DNA of 64,000 nt from assembly GCF_016863475.1 (NCBI RefSeq), contig NZ_BOOY01000006.1:62001-126000 (forward strand), given 5' to 3'. Source of the DNA: Spirilliplanes yamanashiensis. Lineage in GTDB: Bacteria > Actinomycetota > Actinomycetes > Mycobacteriales > Micromonosporaceae. Below, in pieces: positions 16,560-27,511 of the stretch. Each line of letters starts with the position of its first letter. Position 1 is the stretch's first letter. A program made the position numbers and the translations under genes. Below the pieces are notes generated by a model. The model worked only from the letters and a program-made list of their open reading frames with translations. It did not search any database and had not been told where the DNA came from.

Positions 16560-17837
16560 TCAGGCGACTCCGGCCACGGGTTCGCCCAGCGGGTCGGCCA
16601 GCAGGCGCTCGAAGGCCAGCTCGGCGGCGCCCAGCAGCGGGGCGTCGTCGCCGAGGACGGCGGGGCGTAGCCGGACGTGCTCGCGGCACACCGGCAGCGC
16701 CATCGCGTCGAGCTTGGCGCGGACCCGGTCGGGGGCGGCCGCGTACACGTCGAGCAGCGTGCCGCCGAAGACGACGGCCTCCGGGTTGACGATGTTGACC
16801 AGGTTCGCGACGCCGAAGCCGAGCCAGTCGGCGACCCGGCGCACCGCGGCGGCGGCCGCCTCGTCGCCGCGGGCGGCGGCCTCCAGGACGGCGCCGGCCG
16901 ACGGCGCGCCGGTGCCGCGCAGCAGCGCGGCGGCGCCGATCTCGGTCTGCCAGCAGCCGCGGGAGCCGCAGGCGCACGGCAGGCCGCGCGGGTGGACGAC
17001 CATGTGCCCGGCCTCGCCGCCGTGGCCGCCGTGGCCGGTGACGCGGCGGCCGCCGGCGATGATGCCGCCGCCGATGCCGCCGCCCGCCCCGGCGGTGTCG
17101 CCGTGCAGGTAGACGATGTTCGCGCACCCGGTCGCGGCGCCGCGGACGTGCTCGGCGAGCGCCGCCAGGTCGGCGGTGGCGCCGGTCGCCAGCGGCCGGG
17201 CGCCGGGGAGCGCGTCGGCCAGGGCGGCCTCGACGGCGTCGTCGGGGGCGGCGACCCCGGCGGCGGCGTGCGCGACCGCGACGCCGCCGCCGACGCAGCG
17301 GGCGCCGGCCGGGACGCCCGGGGTCAGCTCGCGCACCAGGCCGGCGAGCGGGCCGACGGCGTCGAGCAGCGCCATCCCGGGCGGGCGCTCGGTGGTGCGG
17401 GCGTCGAGCAGGACACCGCCGAGGCCGACGCGCGCGGCGCGCAGCCGGTCGGCGTCGACGGCGAGGGCGTACGCGTACACCCGGGCCGGCAGCGGCCGGA
17501 CGATGAGGGAGGGGCGGCCGGCGCGGCGGACCTCGCCGGTGGTCTCACCGGGGCTCTGCTCGCTGACCAGGCCGGCGGCGGCGAGGTCGGCGGCGAGCGC
17601 GCCGATGGTGCTGCGGTTGAGGCCCAGCGAGTGGGTCAGTTCGGCGCGTGACGTGGCGCCGTGCACGTGGACGTGCCGCAGCAGCGCGCCGAGATTGTGC
17701 CGGCGCACCTCCTCCTTGCTGGGGGCGGCGGCGGGCGCGGCGAGGGGGGCGGCGGGCTCGGCGACCGGCGGCGCCGGGACGGCCGGCGCGGCGGGTGCGG
17801 GCTCGGGGCGTGGCCGTTGCCGGGGTATGGCGACCAC
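16560..17837 (-). CDS. ROK-family transcriptional regulator
   Basis: 425 residues from GTG at 17837 (GAGGAC about 9 nt upstream). After a Pro/Ala-rich leader of about 40 residues comes a winged helix (HNLGALLRHVHVHGATSRAELTHSLGLNRSTIGALAADLAAAGLV), then the ROK fold with the glycine-rich loop GAGGGIGGGII and the zinc motif C-x-C-G-x-x-G-C (PCACGSRGCWQTEIG). ROK repressors sense sugars and commonly control sugar uptake. It lies 87 bp after the transporter substrate-binding protein gene, same strand, separated by a strong stem-loop, so it is probably the transporter's regulator. Its own HTH is complete. Confidence 0.85.
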   Translation of the reverse strand: MVAIPRQRPRPEPAPAAPAVPAPPVAEPAAPLAAPAAAPSKEEVRRHNLGALLRHVHVHGATSRAELTHSLGLNRSTIGALAADLAAAGLVSEQSPGETTGEVRRAGRPSLIVRPLPARVYAYALAVDADRLRAARVGLGGVLLDARTTERPPGMALLDAVGPLAGLVRELTPGVPAGARCVGGGVAVAHAAAGVAAPDDAVEAALADALPGARPLATGATADLAALAEHVRGAATGCANIVYLHGDTAGAGGGIGGGIIAGGRRVTGHGGHGGEAGHMVVHPRGLPCACGSRGCWQTEIGAAALLRGTGAPSAGAVLEAAARGDEAAAAAVRRVADWLGFGVANLVNIVNPEAVVFGGTLLDVYAAAPDRVRAKLDAMALPVCREHVRLRPAVLGDDAPLLGAAELAFERLLADPLGEPVAGVA

Positions 17838-17861
17838 GGGACGTGTCCTCTCCGAACGAGC

Positions 17862-17895
17862 GTGGGCCCCCGGAGTGGTGACTCCGGGGACCCAC
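17862..17895 (-). terminator. Stem-loop between chvE-like gene and ROK gene
   Basis: GTGGGCCCCCGGAGT (17862-17876), loop GGTG, then ACTCCGGGGACCCAC (17881-17895): 14 of 15 positions pair. It begins 29 nt past the substrate-binding protein stop on the minus strand. Without a U-run it may act as a partial terminator or as a 3' RNA stabiliser for the abundant chvE message. Confidence 0.7.
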
Positions 17896-17924
17896 GGCAA
17901 GCGGTGTTACCTCAGCCGGTCGGC

Positions 17925-19043
17925 TCAGCCCTTGGTCAGCGGGGCGAGCTTCGGGTCGTTGGCGTACGCCTCGACCACGTTGGCCTTGGTGACGATCAGC
18001 GGCGGGAGCAGCTGAGCCGGGACGACCTTGGTGCCATTGTTGTACGACTCCTTGTCGTTGACGGCCGGCTCGTTGCCCGCCTGCAGCGCCTTCACCATGG
18101 TGATGGTGTCGGCGACCAGCTTGCGGGTGTCCTTGTTGATGGTGGAGTACTGCTCGCCGGCGACGATCGACTTGACCGACTCGACCTCGGAGTCCTGGCC
18201 GGTGACGACCGGGATCGGCTTGCCGGCCGACTTCACCGACTGGATGATGGCGCGGGCCAGGGTGTCGTTCGGCGAGAGCACGCCGTCGGGCGCCTTGTTG
18301 CCGGTGTAGGTCGAGGTGAGCAGCGAGTCCATGCGGCGCTGCGCGTTCTCGGCCTTCCAGCCCTCGGTGTTGGCCTGCTTGATGTCGGTCTGGCCGGAGC
18401 CGACGACGACGTTACCGGCGTCGATCTCCTTCTTCAGGACGTCCATCGCGCCGTCGAAGAACACCTTCGAGTTGTTGTCGTCGGACGAACCGGCGAACAG
18501 CTCGATGGTCCACGGGCCCGTGGCCTTCTTGGCCTTCATGCCGTCCAGCAGGGCCTGGCCCTGGAGCTGGCCGACCTTGAAGTTGTCGTACGCGATGTAG
18601 TAGTCGACCGCCGCCGTGTTGGTGATGAGACGGTCGTACGCGATGATCTTCGCGCCGGCGGCCTGCGCGGCCTCGACCTGGGTCGAGAGCTGCGCGGCGT
18701 CGGTCGCGCCGATGACGATGACCTTGGCGCCCTTGGTCGTCATCGAGGAGATCTGGGCCTGCTGGTCCGCGACGGTGCTCGAGGCGCCGGCGTACTGGAC
18801 GTCGGCCTGGAAACCGGCCTCCTTGAGCCCGTTGGTGAACAGGTCACCGGCGAGGACCCAGTTCTCCGACGTCTTCGACGGCAGGGCGACGCCGATCAGC
18901 GAGTTGGCCGGGAAGCCCTTGGCGGCGGCGTCGCCACCGGAGCCGGTGGTGCCCTCCCGCTCACTGCCGCCGCAGGCGGCCGTGCCGAGTGCCAGCAGAG
19001 CGACCGCGCCGACCGCGACACCCCTGGCGAGGAAATTACGCAT
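17925..19043 (-). CDS. chvE: ChvE-like monosaccharide ABC transporter substrate-binding lipoprotein
   Basis: 372 residues. Lipoprotein signal with lipobox G-T-A-A-C24 (MRNFLARGVAVGAVALLALGTAAC). The periplasmic-binding-protein-like fold has GVALPSKTSENWVLAG, VIVIGATDAAQL, IIAYDRLI, ELFAGSSDDNNSKVFFDGAM, GVLSPNDTLARAII and VVTGQDSEVESVKSI, all typical of ChvE/GguAB-type receptors for aldoses (xylose, glucose, galactose, arabinose). Last of three transporter genes; separated from the permease by a 66-nt gap with a small hairpin, which could raise its expression relative to the membrane parts. Sugar specificity not determined. Confidence 0.9.
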   Translation of the reverse strand: MRNFLARGVAVGAVALLALGTAACGGSEREGTTGSGGDAAAKGFPANSLIGVALPSKTSENWVLAGDLFTNGLKEAGFQADVQYAGASSTVADQQAQISSMTTKGAKVIVIGATDAAQLSTQVEAAQAAGAKIIAYDRLITNTAAVDYYIAYDNFKVGQLQGQALLDGMKAKKATGPWTIELFAGSSDDNNSKVFFDGAMDVLKKEIDAGNVVVGSGQTDIKQANTEGWKAENAQRRMDSLLTSTYTGNKAPDGVLSPNDTLARAIIQSVKSAGKPIPVVTGQDSEVESVKSIVAGEQYSTINKDTRKLVADTITMVKALQAGNEPAVNDKESYNNGTKVVPAQLLPPLIVTKANVVEAYANDPKLAPLTKG

Positions 19044-19073
19044 TGTGCTTTTTGCCCTTCTTCGAGGTGGAGC

Positions 19074-19094
19074 GGGGCGGACGTGTTCCGCCCC
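19074..19094 (-). other. Intercistronic stem-loop upstream of chvE-like gene
   Basis: GGGGCGGA (19074-19081), 5-nt loop, TCCGCCCC (19087-19094): perfect 8-bp stem between permease stop and substrate-binding protein start. Likely an RNA processing or stability element in the operon. Confidence 0.5.
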
Positions 19095-19109
19095 CTCGGC
19101 GATGACCGG

Positions 19110-20408
19110 TCAGGCCACCGGAGTCTTGACGGGCTCACGGCCCGACTGCTGGGTCGGCTCGGGGGAGGCGGGCGTGCCGCCGCCCCGGAACGACCGGGTC
19201 AGGGTGCCGATGATCGAGAACCGGCCCTGCGCCTTGTTGTAGACGTCGAGGGCGACCGCGAGCAGCAGCACGAGGCCCTTGATGATCTGGACCATGTCGG
19301 AACCGACGCCCTTGAGCTGCAGGCCGTTGTTCAGGACCGCCATGACCAGACCGCCGACGATGGCGCCGGAGATCGTGCCCAGGCCGCCCGAGACGGCCGC
19401 GCCGCCGATGAAGCAGGCCGCGATGGCGTCCAGCTCCCAGCTGAGGCCGTCCTGCGGGCCGGAGGCCGCGGAGCGGGCCACGAAGATCATGCCGGCCAGC
19501 GCCGCCAGGATTGACATGTTCATCATGACCATGAAGTTGACCCGCTGGAGCTTGACGCCGGACAGCTCCGCGGCGCGGGCGTTGCCGCCGACCGCGTAGA
19601 TGTGCCGGCCGCCCGCGGTGTTGCGGGTGATGAACGAGTACGCCAGCACCAGGACCGCGAGGATGATGCCGGAGATCGGGAAGCTGGTGCCGATCCGGCC
19701 GCCCGCGAAGCGCAGCGTCACGAAGATGATGGCGGCGACCAGGATGCCGACCCGGATGGCGGAGACCCACATCGGGGCGTTCTCGGCGTCCATCTCGGTG
19801 CGGGTCTTGCGCAGCTTCAGCTCGCGCAGCACGACGGCGACGCAGGCGGCGAGGCCGAGCAGCAGGGTCAGGTTGTTGTACCCGGTGGCCGGGCCGACCT
19901 CGGGCAGGAAGCCCGCGCCGATCTGCCGGAAGCCCTGCGGCACCGGCACCGTGTCGGCGTTGCCGATGTACTGGTTGCCGCCGCGGAACAGCAGCATGCC
20001 GGCCAGGGTGACGATGAACGCCGGCACGCCGACGTACGCGACCCAGAAGCCCTGCCAGGCGCCCACGATCACGCCGATCGCCAGGCCGACGAGGATCGCC
20101 AGCGGCCACGGCAGGTCGTAGTCGGCCATCACCTTGGCGACGATGATGCCGACGAACGCGGCGATCGAGCCGACCGACAGGTCGATGTGGCCGGCGACGA
20201 TCACCATCAGCATGCCGATGGCCAGGATCAGGATGTAGGAGTACTGCTGAACCATGATGATCAGGTTCGTCGAGCTGAGCGTCAGCCCGTTCGTCCAGAT
20301 CTGGAACAGCAGCACGATGCCCACGAGCGTGAAGATCATGCCGAACTGGCGGGCGTTCGAGGTCGTGCCCCCGAACAGGTTCTTCTGGAGGTCCTTGAAA
20401 CGGCTCAT
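19110..20408 (-). CDS. gguB: Monosaccharide ABC transporter permease (GguB/MmsB/XylH type)
   Basis: 432 residues with about ten membrane helices. Family signatures: [29 protein letters not shown] near the first third, [18 protein letters not shown], and the EAA-like region with [30 protein letters not shown]. Forms the inner-membrane channel with GguA. Its ATG overlaps the stop of the ATPase gene (ATGA at 20408-20405), so the two are translationally coupled. The C-terminal tail ([10 protein letters not shown]) is cytoplasmic. Length fits the longer GguB class rather than RbsC. Confidence 0.9.
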   Translation of the reverse strand: MSRFKDLQKNLFGGTTSNARQFGMIFTLVGIVLLFQIWTNGLTLSSTNLIIMVQQYSYILILAIGMLMVIVAGHIDLSVGSIAAFVGIIVAKVMADYDLPWPLAILVGLAIGVIVGAWQGFWVAYVGVPAFIVTLAGMLLFRGGNQYIGNADTVPVPQGFRQIGAGFLPEVGPATGYNNLTLLLGLAACVAVVLRELKLRKTRTEMDAENAPMWVSAIRVGILVAAIIFVTLRFAGGRIGTSFPISGIILAVLVLAYSFITRNTAGGRHIYAVGGNARAAELSGVKLQRVNFMVMMNMSILAALAGMIFVARSAASGPQDGLSWELDAIAACFIGGAAVSGGLGTISGAIVGGLVMAVLNNGLQLKGVGSDMVQIIKGLVLLLAVALDVYNKAQGRFSIIGTLTRSFRGGGTPASPEPTQQSGREPVKTPVA

Positions 20409-21952
20409 CGCGCGGCCAACTTCTTCGTCGAGGTCATCTGCTTCATGAGGTTCTCCGGGTCCGCTTCCGACCGGGGGATGTCACCGGTGATCTGTCCTTC
20501 GAACACCGTGTAGATGCGGTCGCACAGGCCGATCAGCTCCGGCAGTTCCGAGCTGATGACGATGACGCCTTTGCCCTGTTCGGCGAGCCGCTGGATGATG
20601 CCGTAGATCTCGTACTTCGCGCCCACGTCGATGCCGCGGGTCGGCTCGTCGAGGATCAGCAGGTCCGGGTCGGTGAACATCCACTTCGCCAGGACGACCT
20701 TCTGCTGGTTGCCGCCCGACAGCTTGGTGACGCCCTCGTCCACGGTCGGGGCCTTGACCCGCAGGCTCTTGCGGTAGCCCTCGGCGGCCTTGTACTCCTT
20801 GACCGAGTCGATGACGCCGTTCGTGCTGACCTTGGACAGCTTCGCCGCCACCATCGAGGTCTTGATGTCGTCGAGCAGGTTGAGGCCGATCGCCTTGCGG
20901 TCCTCGCTGACGTACGCCAGGCCGTGGTCGATGGCGTCGGCCACCGACTTCAGCTCGATCCTCTTGCCGTCCTTGTAGATCTCGCCGCCGAGGAACACGC
21001 CGTAGGAGCGGCCGAAGACGCTCATCGCGAGCTCGGTGCGCCCGGCGCCCATGAGGCCGGCGAAGCCGACGATCTCGCCGCGGCGGACGTGGAAGTTGGA
21101 GCCCTTGCAGACCATCCGCTCGGCGGAGATCGGGTGCCGGACCCACCAGTTCTTGACCTCGAAGAACGTCTCGCCGATCTTCGGGGTGTGGTCGGGGAAG
21201 CGGCTCTCCAGCTCGCGGCCGACCATGCCGCGCACGATGCGGTCCTCGTCGACGCCGCCGGCGGTGACGTCGAGGGTCTCGATCGTCTTGCCGTCGCGCA
21301 GGATCGTGATGGAGTCGGCGATGGCCTCGATCTCGTTCAGCTTGTGCGAGATCATGATCGAGGTGATGCCGCGCTCCTTGAAGCCGCGGAGCAGGTCGAG
21401 CAGGTGCTGCGAGTCGTTCTCGTTGAGCGCGGCGGTCGGCTCGTCGAGGATGAGCAGCTTGACGTCCTTGGCGAACGCCTTGGCGATCTCGACGAGCTGC
21501 TGCTTGCCGACGCCGATGTCCTTGATGAGCGTGTCCGGGTCCTCGGAGAGGCCGACCCGCGCCATCAGGTCGAGGGCCTGCCGGTTGGCGGCCTTCCAGT
21601 CGATCGCGCCGTTCCGCCGCGGCTCGTTGCCGAGGAAGATGTTCTCGGTGATCGACATGCCGGGCACCAGCGCGAGTTCCTGGTGGATGATGACGATGCC
21701 GGCGTGCTCGCTGGCCCGGATGTCGCTGAACCGGACCTCCTGGCCCTGGTAGACGATCGAGCCGTCGTAGGTGCCGTGGGGATAGACGCCGCTGAGCACC
21801 TTCATCAGCGTCGACTTGCCGGCGCCGTTCTCGCCGCAGATCGCGTGGATCTCGCCGGCCTTGACCACCAGGTTGACGTCCGACAGCGCCTTGACGCCGG
21901 GGAACTCCTTGGTGATCGAGCGCATTTCTAGCAGAACCGGTGCGGCGCTCAT
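20405..21952 (-). CDS. gguA: Monosaccharide ABC transporter ATP-binding protein (GguA/MmsA type)
   Basis: 515 residues, two tandem ABC domains. First: Walker [10 protein letters not shown], signature-like [15 protein letters not shown], Walker [12 protein letters not shown]. Second: degenerate P-loop [10 protein letters not shown], signature [14 protein letters not shown], Walker [13 protein letters not shown]. This dual layout with a degenerate second P-loop is standard for the RbsA/XylG/GguA class. ATG at 21952 was chosen (the family N-terminus is [23 protein letters not shown]); a GTG 9 nt upstream is possible. First gene of the operon, preceded by a double palindrome. Confidence 0.9.
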   Translation of the reverse strand: MSAAPVLLEMRSITKEFPGVKALSDVNLVVKAGEIHAICGENGAGKSTLMKVLSGVYPHGTYDGSIVYQGQEVRFSDIRASEHAGIVIIHQELALVPGMSITENIFLGNEPRRNGAIDWKAANRQALDLMARVGLSEDPDTLIKDIGVGKQQLVEIAKAFAKDVKLLILDEPTAALNENDSQHLLDLLRGFKERGITSIMISHKLNEIEAIADSITILRDGKTIETLDVTAGGVDEDRIVRGMVGRELESRFPDHTPKIGETFFEVKNWWVRHPISAERMVCKGSNFHVRRGEIVGFAGLMGAGRTELAMSVFGRSYGVFLGGEIYKDGKRIELKSVADAIDHGLAYVSEDRKAIGLNLLDDIKTSMVAAKLSKVSTNGVIDSVKEYKAAEGYRKSLRVKAPTVDEGVTKLSGGNQQKVVLAKWMFTDPDLLILDEPTRGIDVGAKYEIYGIIQRLAEQGKGVIVISSELPELIGLCDRIYTVFEGQITGDIPRSEADPENLMKQMTSTKKLAAR

Positions 21953-22032
21953 CGGCACCACGTCACCAACAGCATGGGGCGCCTCCGGGGAAGGGTCGTC
22001 GTCGACTACCAGGCGTTTGTTGCCAGATGCAA

Positions 22033-22058
22033 CTTATTGTAAGTCGAAACTGTTTCGC
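22033..22058 (-). promoter_or_regulatory. Tandem palindromic operator over the ggu promoter
   Basis: Two abutting palindromes: ACTTA-TTG-TAAGT (22033-22045) and CGAAAC-T-GTTTCG (22046-22058). Minus-strand TACAAT (22042-22037), a good -10, lies inside the first. The second resembles GAAA...TTTC boxes of actinobacterial LacI-type sugar repressors. Repressor binding here would block RNA polymerase; the ROK regulator encoded downstream and an unseen LacI regulator are the candidates. Confidence 0.6.
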
Positions 22059-22195
22059 AAGATCCCGGTCGGCCACGTCTTGGTTACGATCCGGTCGCGC
22101 GCCGACGACACCTCGCGTCCCGATCGTGCCGTTACACATCCTGGTGCGTATGTGACCCCTGGCACCGACAAACGACCGAGAACGTGGCGATTTCG

Positions 22196-22222
22196 TGACC
22201 CGCCGGTACCGGTACCGGGTCA
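22196..22222 (-). terminator. Hairpin at the end of the LysR gene
   Basis: TGACCC...GGGTCA arms around a self-complementary GGTACCGGTACC core, overlapping the LysR stop codon (22220-22222). Probable factor-independent terminator; no U-run. Confidence 0.5.
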
Positions 22223-23161
22223 GCCCGCGCCGCCGCGCGCGAGCGGCTGGACGCCGGCCGGCAGGTCCCCGTCGACGATGTGAACGAGCAGGGTGGCGCG
22301 CAGCGCCCGGGCGGCGTGCGGCAGGGGCGAGTGGCGCCGCTGGGCGAGGGAGATCGTGCGGCGCATGCCGGGCGGGCCGAGCGGCGTCGAGCGCAGCAGC
22401 GGGCGGTTGGTCAGCGCCATGCTCGGCACCAGCGCGACGCCCAGCCCCGCCTCGACGAACGCCAGCACGGCGTCCAGCTCGCCGCCCTCGACGGCGTACC
22501 GGGGCTCGAAGCCGGCCCGGCGGCACGCCTCCAGGGTGGCGTCGCGCAGGTCGTAGCCGTTGCGGAACATGATCAGCGGGGTGTCGCGCAGCTCGGCCAG
22601 GTCCAGGGTGTCCGCCGCCGTCGGTGGCGGCGCGGCGGCCAGCGAGGCGAGCACCAGGCTCTCGGTGAGGATCGGCGCGGCCCGCAGCGACAGGTCGATG
22701 CCCCCCTCGGGCTGCACGATGAGCGCCAGGTCGAGGTCGTGCGCGACGAGGTCGGCCACCAGGTCCTGCGAGCCGCCCTCGTCGACGTGCAGCTCGATGT
22801 CCGGGTACGCGGTGTGGAAGGTGCGCAGCACCGCGGGCACGAGCGAGGTGCACAGGCTCGGGGTGGCGCCGAGCCGGACCCGGCCCCGGCGCAGCCCGAC
22901 GATCTCCTGCACCGCGTCGCGGGCGGCCTCGGCGTCGGCGACCATCCGCCGGGCGAGCGGCAGCAGGGTCTCGCCGGCGGCGGTGAGGGTGACGTTGCCG
23001 CGGGCGCGGTCGAACAGCGGCGCCCCGAGGGTCGTCTCGAGCATGTGAATCTGCTTACTCAGGGTCGGCTGGCTGACGCCCGATTCCTCCGCCGCTCGGG
23101 TGAAATGCCGGGTGGACGCGACGGACAGGAAGTATCGAAGCTGTTGCAACTGCACGTCCAT
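22220..23161 (-). CDS. LysR-family regulator divergent from sdhCAB
   Basis: 313 residues. N-terminal winged helix: LRYFLSVASTRHFTRAAEESGVSQPTLSKQIHMLETTLGAPLFDR (a canonical LysR DNA-binding domain), followed by a two-lobed effector domain starting GRVRLGATPSLCTSLVPAVL. LysR proteins usually regulate the divergent operon in response to a metabolite. Its start lies 77 bp from that of sdhC, with a T-N11-A dyad over its own ATG. Likely controls the succinate dehydrogenase/fumarate reductase operon; the effector is unknown. Confidence 0.9.
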   Translation of the reverse strand: MDVQLQQLRYFLSVASTRHFTRAAEESGVSQPTLSKQIHMLETTLGAPLFDRARGNVTLTAAGETLLPLARRMVADAEAARDAVQEIVGLRRGRVRLGATPSLCTSLVPAVLRTFHTAYPDIELHVDEGGSQDLVADLVAHDLDLALIVQPEGGIDLSLRAAPILTESLVLASLAAAPPPTAADTLDLAELRDTPLIMFRNGYDLRDATLEACRRAGFEPRYAVEGGELDAVLAFVEAGLGVALVPSMALTNRPLLRSTPLGPPGMRRTISLAQRRHSPLPHAARALRATLLVHIVDGDLPAGVQPLARGGAG

Positions 23162-23179
23162 AGACTACGTCTATCGTAG
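23160..23179. promoter_or_regulatory. LysR-type T-N11-A operator in the lysR-sdhC intergenic region
   Basis: ATAGAC-TAC-GTCTAT (23160-23174) is a perfect dyad containing T-N11-A, overlapping CTACG-N5-CGTAG (23165-23179). It covers the start codon of the LysR gene (23161-23159), as expected for an autoregulatory LysR recognition site, and lies 58 bp before the sdhC start. Confidence 0.65.
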
Positions 23180-23237
23180 TAGAAGATCCATGCATTGGAC
23201 GCATGGTGCACCGCTTCCTACCGTTCGAGGCGTGGCG

Positions 23238-23959
23238 GTGAATACAACGGCGCGGCCCAAGGCGCCAGGGGCCAAGGTCCCGAAGCGGCGGAGCAGGACC
23301 CGGTCCACCGTGGCCCTCAAGCTCCTGATGGCGGTCACCGGCCTGCTGCTGGTGGCGTTCCTCTTCGCGCACATGGCCGGCAACCTCAAGATCTTCGTGG
23401 GCGCCGAGTCGTTCGACCACTACGCACACTGGCTGCGCGACCTCGGCACGCCGCTGCTGCCCGAGACCTGGTTCCTGTGGATCCAGCGCCTCGGCCTGCT
23501 CGCCGCCGTGGCCGGGCACATCGCCGCCGCCACGATCCTCGCCCGGCGCGCCCGCCGGGCCCGGCCCGTGCGCTACGCCCACCGGCCCCGGGTGCAGGGC
23601 AGCTACGCCGCGCGCACCATGCGCTGGGGCGGCGTCATCGTCGTGCTGTTCGTGATCTACCACATCCTCGACCTGACCACCGGGCACCTCAACCCGATCG
23701 GCGACAAGCAGCACCCGTACGCCAACGTCGTCGCCGACTTCGCGCCCGAGCGCTGGTACGTGACGCTGTTCTACGTCGTCGCCGTCGTGGCGGTCGGCCT
23801 GCACCTGCGGCACGGGCTGTGGAGCGCCGCCCGCACCCTCGGCCAGCGCACCGTCGCCGGCGAACGGCTGGTCAAGGCGGCCGCGCTGGTGCTGTCCGTC
23901 GTGCTCGTCGCCGGGTACCTCTCCGTGCCGTTCGCCGTGACCACCGGGCTGGTGAAGTG

Positions 23960-23960
<1 letters not shown>
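23238..23960 (+). CDS. sdhC: Succinate dehydrogenase cytochrome b subunit, class B
   Basis: 240 residues with five predicted membrane helices, the single-subunit diheme cytochrome b556 class (as in Bacillus and many actinobacteria). Histidines suited to heme binding sit in [40 protein letters not shown] and [11 protein letters not shown]. It anchors SdhAB to the membrane and passes electrons to menaquinone. GTG at 23238 is 7 nt after GAGG; GTG 23232 is the alternative. Its stop overlaps the sdhA ATG by one base (TGATG). Confidence 0.9.
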
Positions 23961-25890
<1,930 letters not shown>

Positions 25891-25891
<1 letters not shown>

Positions 25892-26631
25892 TGGATCTGA
25901 AGCTGCGGGTCTGGCGCCAGAAGGGCGCCGGCGACAAGGGCCGGATGGTCACCTACCAGGTCACCGGCATCTCACCGGACGCCTCCTTCCTGGAGATGCT
26001 CGACGTCCTCAACGAGAAGCTCATCCTCGACGGCGACGACCCGATCGCGTTCGACCACGACTGCCGCGAGGGCATCTGCGGCATGTGCGGCATGATGATC
26101 AACGGCGTCGCGCACGGCCCCGAGCGGGCCACCACGACGTGCCAGCTGCACATGCGGCACTTCGCCGACGGCGACACGATCGACATCGAGCCGTGGCGGG
26201 CGGCCGCGTTCCCGGTCGTGAAGGACCTGGTGGTCGACCGCAGCGCGTTCGACCGGGTGATCCAGGCCGGCGGCTACATCACCGCCCCCACCGGCGCCGC
26301 GCCCGACGCCCACGCGACCCCGGTGCCCAAGGCCGACGCGGACGCCGCGTTCGAGGCGGCCACCTGCATCGGCTGCGGCGCCTGCGTGGCGGCCTGCCCG
26401 AACGGCTCGTCGATGCTGTTCACCGCCGCCAAGGTGGCGCACCTCGGGCTGCTGCCGCAGGGCCAGCCCGAGCGCGGCACCCGGGTCGTCGAGATGATCG
26501 AGGCGCAGGACGCGGAAGGCTTCGGCGGCTGCACCAACGCCGGCGAGTGCACCGCCGTCTGCCCGAAGGGCATCCCGCTGAGCCTCATCGGCCGGCTCAA
26601 CGCCGACTACCGGGCCAACCTGCTCGCCTAG
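25891..26631 (+). CDS. sdhB: Succinate dehydrogenase iron-sulfur subunit
   Basis: 246 residues. The [2Fe-2S] ligands are C58, C63, C66 and C84 ([11 protein letters not shown] ... TTTC); the [4Fe-4S]/[3Fe-4S] domain has [11 protein letters not shown] (C159, C162, C165, C169) and C214, C220 and C224 ([17 protein letters not shown]). Transfers electrons from SdhA to the cytochrome b. ATG shares one base with the sdhA stop. Ends 6 bp before the convergent esterase gene stop; no terminator is visible in this gap. Confidence 0.95.
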
Positions 26632-26637
26632 CGCCTC

Positions 26638-27471
26638 TCAGGACCCCGTGGGCGGCGCGCCCGACGGGGCCGCCGACGGGGCGCCGCTGGGCCCGGGCAC
26701 CCCCGGGGACGGGCCCAGCGCCGCGCCGACGAAGTCCAGCACGGCCGGCAGCACCGTGGCGTAGAAGCCGAAGTCGTGGCCGCCGGGGCCGTACGACCCG
26801 GCGGCCTTCGGCGCGGGCAGGGCCGTCTCCAGCGCCCGCACGTCGTCGATCAGGTCGTCGCCGGTGCCGCACCACAGGCCGACCGGCGTGCCGACCAGCC
26901 GCCCGGCGCCGGCGAACACGTCGTCGCCGGGGCTGACGGCGGGGGACAGGGCCGCCACCCCGCGCAGGAACGACGGGAACGTCTCGGCCAGCAGCAGCGC
27001 GCCCGCCCCGCCCATCGACCAGCCCAGCGCGGCGACCCGGCCGGTGTCGAAGTCCCGATCGTCGCACCATTCGAGCAGGTCGCGGCGCAGCATCGCCTGC
27101 GGGTCGTCGCCGCCGCCTGCCGGCCGCCAGCCCAGCCGGTCGCCGGACGCCCCGGCCAGCACGAACGGCGGCGCGCCGCGCTGCGCGGAGTCGGTGAGGA
27201 AGCCGGCCAGGCCGAGCGCCGGGAAGTCGCGGGGCGCCTTGGACGCGCCGTGCAGCACCAGGCAGACGGGCAGGCCGCGACCGGTGCCCCAGCCGCGCGG
27301 CACCGCCGTCCACAGGTCGACGTCGCGGCCGCGGGCCGCCGACCGGCGCGGCTCCAGCCGCTCCACACCGGGCTGTGCCGGCGGGGCCAGGACGCCGGGG
27401 GCCGGGCCGGCGCCGGAGCAGCCCGCCGTGGCGGCCGCCGCGATCCCCGCGAGGAAGGTGCGTCGTCTCAT
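26638..27471 (-). CDS. Tat-type lipoprotein esterase (antigen-85/esterase D-like alpha/beta hydrolase)
   Basis: 277 residues. N-terminus MRRRTFLAGIAAAATAGC has a short Arg-rich start and a lipobox (T-A-G-C18), suggesting export through Tat and lipid anchoring. The hydrolase core shows VCLVLHGASKAP (oxyanion strand), nucleophile in GWSMGGAGA, and a late GPGGHDFGFY with the probable catalytic His. Substrate unknown; feruloyl, acetyl-xylan or mycolyl-like ester cleavage are family options. C-terminus is a Pro/Ser/Gly tail. ATG 27471 chosen because it opens the Tat-like signal. Confidence 0.8.
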   Translation of the reverse strand: MRRRTFLAGIAAAATAGCSGAGPAPGVLAPPAQPGVERLEPRRSAARGRDVDLWTAVPRGWGTGRGLPVCLVLHGASKAPRDFPALGLAGFLTDSAQRGAPPFVLAGASGDRLGWRPAGGGDDPQAMLRRDLLEWCDDRDFDTGRVAALGWSMGGAGALLLAETFPSFLRGVAALSPAVSPGDDVFAGAGRLVGTPVGLWCGTGDDLIDDVRALETALPAPKAAGSYGPGGHDFGFYATVLPAVLDFVGAALGPSPGVPGPSGAPSAAPSGAPPTGS

Positions 27472-27511
27472 GTCTGCATCAACGTACGACGACGCCCCGC
27501 GGTGTGCGCGC

